Below are positions 61,209-64,000 of a stretch of 64,000 nucleotides of DNA, one piece after another. A program made the position numbers and the translations under genes. Every line of letters begins with the position of its first letter. Within the stretch, counting starts at the first letter, position 1. This DNA is from Candidatus Liminaster caballi (GTDB lineage: Bacteria; Bacteroidota; Bacteroidia; Bacteroidales; UBA3663), in contig JAGHUA010000048.1 of the NCBI GenBank assembly GCA_018065085.1, forward strand, positions 1 through 64,000, written 5' to 3'. The notes under the pieces are model-generated. The model worked only from the letters and a program-made list of their open reading frames with translations. It made no database searches and was not told the origin of the DNA.

Positions 61209-62558
61209 ATGAACATTACGAAGCAAGTGGTTGACGACGTAAATATCGTCCTCAGCCTTGAGATTGAGAAGGCCGACTATGCATCGGCTGTCGAGAAGGA
61301 GCTCAAAGAGGCTCGCAAGAAGATTCAGATGCCAGGTTTCCGCAAGGGCATGGTGCCTGCTGGCATGGTAAAGAAGATGTATGGCCAGTCAATCACCGTT
61401 GACGAGGTAAATAAGGTTATCAACAACTCTCTCTATAACTACATCGCCGAGAATAAGCTCAACGTGCTTGGCGAGCCAATGATCAATGGCGAGCAGGAGC
61501 CTGTTGACTTTGAGACAGCCGAGAAGTTCACCGTTAAGTTCGACATCGCTATCGCTCCTGAGTTCGCTATCACACTCGACAAGAGCGTCAAGGTTCCATA
61601 CTACACCATCAAGGTCGATGACAAGATGATGGACGAGCAGATCAACGGCATGCGCAACCAGTACGGCGAGACCGTTAAGGTTGATGTCGTAGGTGCTGAC
61701 GACGTTGTTAAGGGTAACATGGCCGAGCTCGACGAGAATGGCGAGATCAAGGAAGGCGGCATCGAGGTAACTGACGCTACCGTTTATCCACGTTACATGC
61801 AGGGCGAGGACGAGAAGAAGAAGTTCGAGGGTGCACAGAAGCTCACATCAGTTGACTTCAACCCAGCTGCTGCCTACAACAACAATCAGTCTGAGATCGC
61901 TTCCCTTCTCCAGAAGAAGCAGGACGAGGTAGCCGGCATCACAGCTAACTTCCGTTTCACCATCACCGAGATCACAAGCCGCGTTGCAGCCGAGATGAAC
62001 GAGGATTTCTTCAAGCTCGTCTATGGTGAGGAGTGCACCACCGAGGAGGCATTCCGCGAGAACGTTAAGAACGGCATTGCTGCTCAGCTTGCTTCTAACA
62101 GCGAGTATAAGTTCAATCTCGATGCTCAGGCAGCATTCAAGGCTCAGGTCGGCACTCTCAAGTTCCCAGAGGAGTCGCTCAAGAAGTGGCTGCTTGCTAA
62201 GGACGAGAACCGCGACGCCCAGAAGCTTGATGAGGATTTCCCACGCATGATGGAGGATCTCACATGGCAGCTCATCGAGGAGAAGATCGTTGCTGAGAAG
62301 GGCATCACACTCTCTGATGACGACATCAAGGCTGAGGCTGCTGCAATGGTACGCGCTCAGATGGCTCAGTACGGCATGAGCAACCTTCCTGAGGAGTACC
62401 TCAAGACCTACGTTGAGAGCATCGTTAAGGACGAGAAGCAGCGTGGTCAGCTCCGTGACAGCGCTATGACCCGCAAGATCATGGCAGTCATCAAGGAATC
62501 TGTCGAGCTCCAGAACAAGGAGATTGGCATCGAGGAATTCCAGGAGATGTTCAAGTAA
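61209..62558 (+). CDS. tig: Trigger factor
   Basis: 449 residues. The ribosome-binding domain carries MPGFRKGMVPAGMVKKMYG (GFRxGxxP signature, about residues 40-58). The middle PPIase-like domain (about 150-245) is weakly conserved, as in other Bacteroidetes. The C-terminal chaperone arms are long helices (about 250-440). It binds nascent chains at the exit tunnel. Codon choice is strongly biased, as for a highly expressed gene. In many relatives clpP and clpX follow; here a terminator and repeat array follow instead. Confidence 0.95.
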   Translation: MNITKQVVDDVNIVLSLEIEKADYASAVEKELKEARKKIQMPGFRKGMVPAGMVKKMYGQSITVDEVNKVINNSLYNYIAENKLNVLGEPMINGEQEPVDFETAEKFTVKFDIAIAPEFAITLDKSVKVPYYTIKVDDKMMDEQINGMRNQYGETVKVDVVGADDVVKGNMAELDENGEIKEGGIEVTDATVYPRYMQGEDEKKKFEGAQKLTSVDFNPAAAYNNNQSEIASLLQKKQDEVAGITANFRFTITEITSRVAAEMNEDFFKLVYGEECTTEEAFRENVKNGIAAQLASNSEYKFNLDAQAAFKAQVGTLKFPEESLKKWLLAKDENRDAQKLDEDFPRMMEDLTWQLIEEKIVAEKGITLSDDDIKAEAAAMVRAQMAQYGMSNLPEEYLKTYVESIVKDEKQRGQLRDSAMTRKIMAVIKESVELQNKEIGIEEFQEMFK

Positions 62559-62621
62559 GAATGTCTGGAACTGCCATTTAGCGTTCCAACTGAACTTACA
62601 CATTATTATATTTATATATAT

Positions 62622-62656
62622 AAACAGCATCGTGGCCTCACGATGCTGTTTTTTTC
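62622..62656 (+). terminator. Intrinsic terminator after tig
   Basis: AACAGCATCGTG (62623-62634) pairs perfectly with CACGATGCTGTT (62639-62650) around a 4-base loop, followed by TTTTT. A textbook 12-bp stem terminator. Confidence 0.92.
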
Positions 62657-62701
62657 GCTCACCAAGTCTTTTCCTTATGTCCTCAAATGTGGCAAATATT
62701 G

Positions 62702-62947
62702 AAAAATCTTTATTTATCATCGCAAGTTTACCAGGAGTGACAAAAAATCTTTATTTATCATCGCAAGTTTACTAGGAGTGACAAAAAATCTTTTTTTATC
62801 ATCGCTGCTCTACCGGGAATGACAAAAAATCTTTTTTTATCATCGCTGCTCTACCTGGAGTGAAAAAAATATTATTTTTATCATCGCAGCTCTACCGGGA
62901 ATGAAAAAAATATTATTTTTATCATCGCTGCTCTACCGGGAGTGATT
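62702..62947 (+). repeat. 41-bp tandem array (six units)
   Basis: Six units of exactly 41 bases (anchors ATCATCGC at 62716, 62757, 62798, 62839, 62880 and 62921). The unit has an AT-rich half (AAAAAATCTTTTTTTATC) and a conserved half (ATCGCTGCTCTACCGGGA). The first two copies differ from the later four (GCAAGTTTAC instead of GCTGCTCTAC), and the AT-rich half changes in the last two. There are no spacers and no reading frame, so this is not CRISPR. Confidence 0.92.
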
Positions 62948-63020
62948 TTTGCTTGTCAGGGAGCATCCAATGGTTATTGGTACTTGCCACAGCAAACTTT
63001 TATGAAGTATAACAGATTTT

Positions 63021-63046
63021 TGCCAATATCAAACAACATATTGGCA
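63021..63046. other. Perfect 9-bp palindromic hairpin
   Basis: TGCCAATAT (63021-63029) pairs with ATATTGGCA (63038-63046) around an 8-base loop, with no T-run. A second 7-bp hairpin (AAATGCA/TGCATTT, 63059-63081) lies just after. They may be an operator or RNA structure. The stretch 62948-63317 contains no gene. Confidence 0.5.
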
Positions 63047-63117
63047 CGTTTTCGTAAAAAATGCAAATAATTCATGCATTTTGGCTTTAGAGTTATCGAA
63101 AATTACAGAAAAAAGAT

Positions 63118-63125
63118 TACCTTTG
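63118..63125 (+). promoter_or_regulatory. Possible promoter of the structured RNA
   Basis: TACCTTTG matches TAnnTTTG, but no TTTG lies 20 bases upstream. No coding frame follows for 490 bases; the structured element at 63320 does. Transcription would give an RNA of about 410 nt. Confidence 0.4.
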
Positions 63126-63319
63126 CACTCAAGAGCGCGAAACACGAATTAACATAAAGTCAAACAAAAAAATCCCAACACATTAGTCTTTGCTTTCCTT
63201 CGATAAACTCAGGACAAGCTAATTGACGATACGAAACAGAAATAAATCCACGCCACTGCGATCGTTATGAGAGGTCAGAGAGTGGCAGACATAGAAAAAT
63301 AATGCATTGACTATTATTT

Positions 63320-63535
63320 TGCGTTCACCTGAAAAGCCTCGGAAACTCGTAAGGAAATAAGAACAGCCAAAATGATGGTTGGTATTCTCGGATAGGGGAT
63401 ACTTGTCATCACCTAAAAAAAGTAGTTAATGTCTATTCCGATTAGGTGTAGGCATTTTCTTCGTAAGGTGATGACAGGTTTCCAATCCGAGGCTACCTGG
63501 GTGAACGCACAAGAAGGGTGTCTATACCTTTTTTA
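63320..63535 (+). ncRNA. Candidate structured RNA (nested helices) with terminator
   Basis: Nested helices close a branched fold. P1: 63320-63329 with 63500-63509 (10 bp). P2: 63335-63343 with 63486-63494 (9 bp). Inside are three hairpins: GCCAA/TTGGT (63366-63382), TATTCTC/GGGGATA (63383-63401) and an 11-bp stem 63404-63414 with 63466-63476, which carries a further stem 63428-63435 with 63449-63456. A weak terminator stem with six T follows (63514-63534). No coding frame covers it. The layout (closing helix, two short hairpins, one long hairpin) is reminiscent of retron msr-msd RNA, but no reverse transcriptase is visible. It may also be a riboswitch-like leader or unknown RNA. Confidence 0.55.
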
Positions 63536-63616
63536 CGTTTACACCACGCCAACATGAGGAGTATCTCTTGCGTGATTTGATAGTTATGCGAATCAATAAC
63601 AATCAACAATATTGCA

Positions 63617-64000
63617 ATGAGATATTTAGGTAACAAGACATCCTTGTTAAACGAAATCAAAGCAGTCTTGGATAAGCATCATCTACTAATTCCTGGATTA
63701 CGATTCTTTGATGCTTGTTGCGGAACTGGTGTTGTTTCCTATATGTTTAAGGATTTGTATTCAATCATATTGAATGACAACCTTCGCATGGCAACAACAT
63801 TTGCAGCAGGTCATTTGTTTGAAAATAGGTGCAATTTTGAGAGACTTGGCTTCGATCCATTTTACTACTTCAATTCAAATACAGAAACTCTTCAAGGCTT
63901 CTTTTACAACAACTATGCGCCTTCATCAGGAGGACGCATGTATTTTTCTGATTTCAATGCAAGTAGAATTGACTACTTTAGAGCCACAATCGAGACATGG
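63617..64000 (+). CDS. D12-class adenine-specific DNA methyltransferase (partial, runs off the edge)
   Basis: The first 128 codons are in the window; the frame is open to the last base. MRYLGNKTSLL (motif X, SAM binding) and FFDACCGTGVVSYMF (motif I) mark the D12/Dam-type N6-adenine methyltransferase fold; the catalytic DPPY-type motif lies beyond the window. It may be a restriction partner, an orphan phage-type methylase or part of a defence island. It is AT-richer than the core genes to its left. The 81 bases between the structured RNA terminator and the ATG hold no clear promoter. Confidence 0.82.
   Translation, partial: MRYLGNKTSLLNEIKAVLDKHHLLIPGLRFFDACCGTGVVSYMFKDLYSIILNDNLRMATTFAAGHLFENRCNFERLGFDPFYYFNSNTETLQGFFYNNYAPSSGGRMYFSDFNASRIDYFRATIETW

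Noticed and set aside
62702-62947. CRISPR array
   Set aside because: Exact tandem 41-bp units without spacers.
63320-63535. RNase P RNA, tmRNA or SRP RNA
   Set aside because: The signature motifs of these RNAs (for example GAGGAAAGTCC of RNase P) are not present.
63320-64000. Firm call of a retron
   Set aside because: The RNA layout is suggestive, but no reverse transcriptase is in the window, so it is kept only as a hypothesis.

Overview
The window reads as a chromosomal segment of a Bacteroidales bacterium, probably near Prevotella, Bacteroides or Muribaculaceae; the genus cannot be fixed from the sequence alone. Supporting signs are the Bacteroidetes promoter (TTTG, about 20 bases, TAnnTTTG) in front of many genes, scarce Shine-Dalgarno sites, FimA/Mfa-like fimbrillins with DUF3575 and DUF5119 partners, a one-piece hybrid two-component regulator, a FeoA-FeoB fusion, and IMP cyclohydrolase next to an mre/rod operon.

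Layout. 1-7.9 kb: tRNA-Val, YgiQ-type radical SAM protein, FadL/OmpP1 porin, divergent TPR hybrid two-component regulator, TrmO. 7.9-17.0 kb: a type V pilus locus (DUF3575, DUF5119 lipoprotein, four fimbrillin lipoproteins) ending in a secreted GH2 glycosidase. 17.1-19.9 kb: glycosyltransferase and U32/RlhA-type protein. 19.9-27.0 kb: a purine and cell-elongation operon (stand-alone IMP cyclohydrolase, mreB, mreC, mreD, PBP2, rodA, sugar-phosphate transferase). 27.2-29.7 kb: feoAB with an in-frame stop codon, plus a FeoB-associated Cys-rich peptide. 29.7-37.8 kb: solute symporter, glycosyltransferase, rRNA/tRNA methyltransferase, uridine kinase, MltF-type transglycosylase, flippase-like membrane protein, PepD. 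37.8-46.3 kb: a PEGA/formylglycine-enzyme-like secreted protein, a small antitoxin-like gene, an array of hairpin repeats, and a minus-strand set: PlpD-like patatin, membrane TIR protein, and two periplasmic proteins related to each other. 46.5-50.8 kb: nfnA and nfnB split by a GxxExxY (PD-(D/E)XK) gene with terminal inverted repeats, then dGTPase. 50.9-59.3 kb: sugar-acid and pentose catabolism (uxuB-like, uxuA, xylB, a Nudix-type regulator), a membrane AraC-type regulator and EttA. 59.5-62.6 kb: alkaline phosphatase lipoprotein and trigger factor. 62.6-64 kb: a 41-bp tandem array, a structured RNA candidate and the start of a D12-class adenine DNA methyltransferase.

Most of the window is core metabolism and envelope biology. 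The accessory parts are the pilus locus, the TIR/TPR locus, the GxxExxY insertion and the right edge. The strongest unusual observations are the nonsense codon in feoB, the GxxExxY element with a second, gene-less copy 13.6 kb away, the four tandem pilins that each keep a Thr-Arg/Lys maturation site and have a strong hairpin after the first, the membrane TIR operon, and the roughly 190-nt nested-helix RNA element before the methyltransferase at the right edge.

All calls come from reading the sequence. No database or folding program was run.
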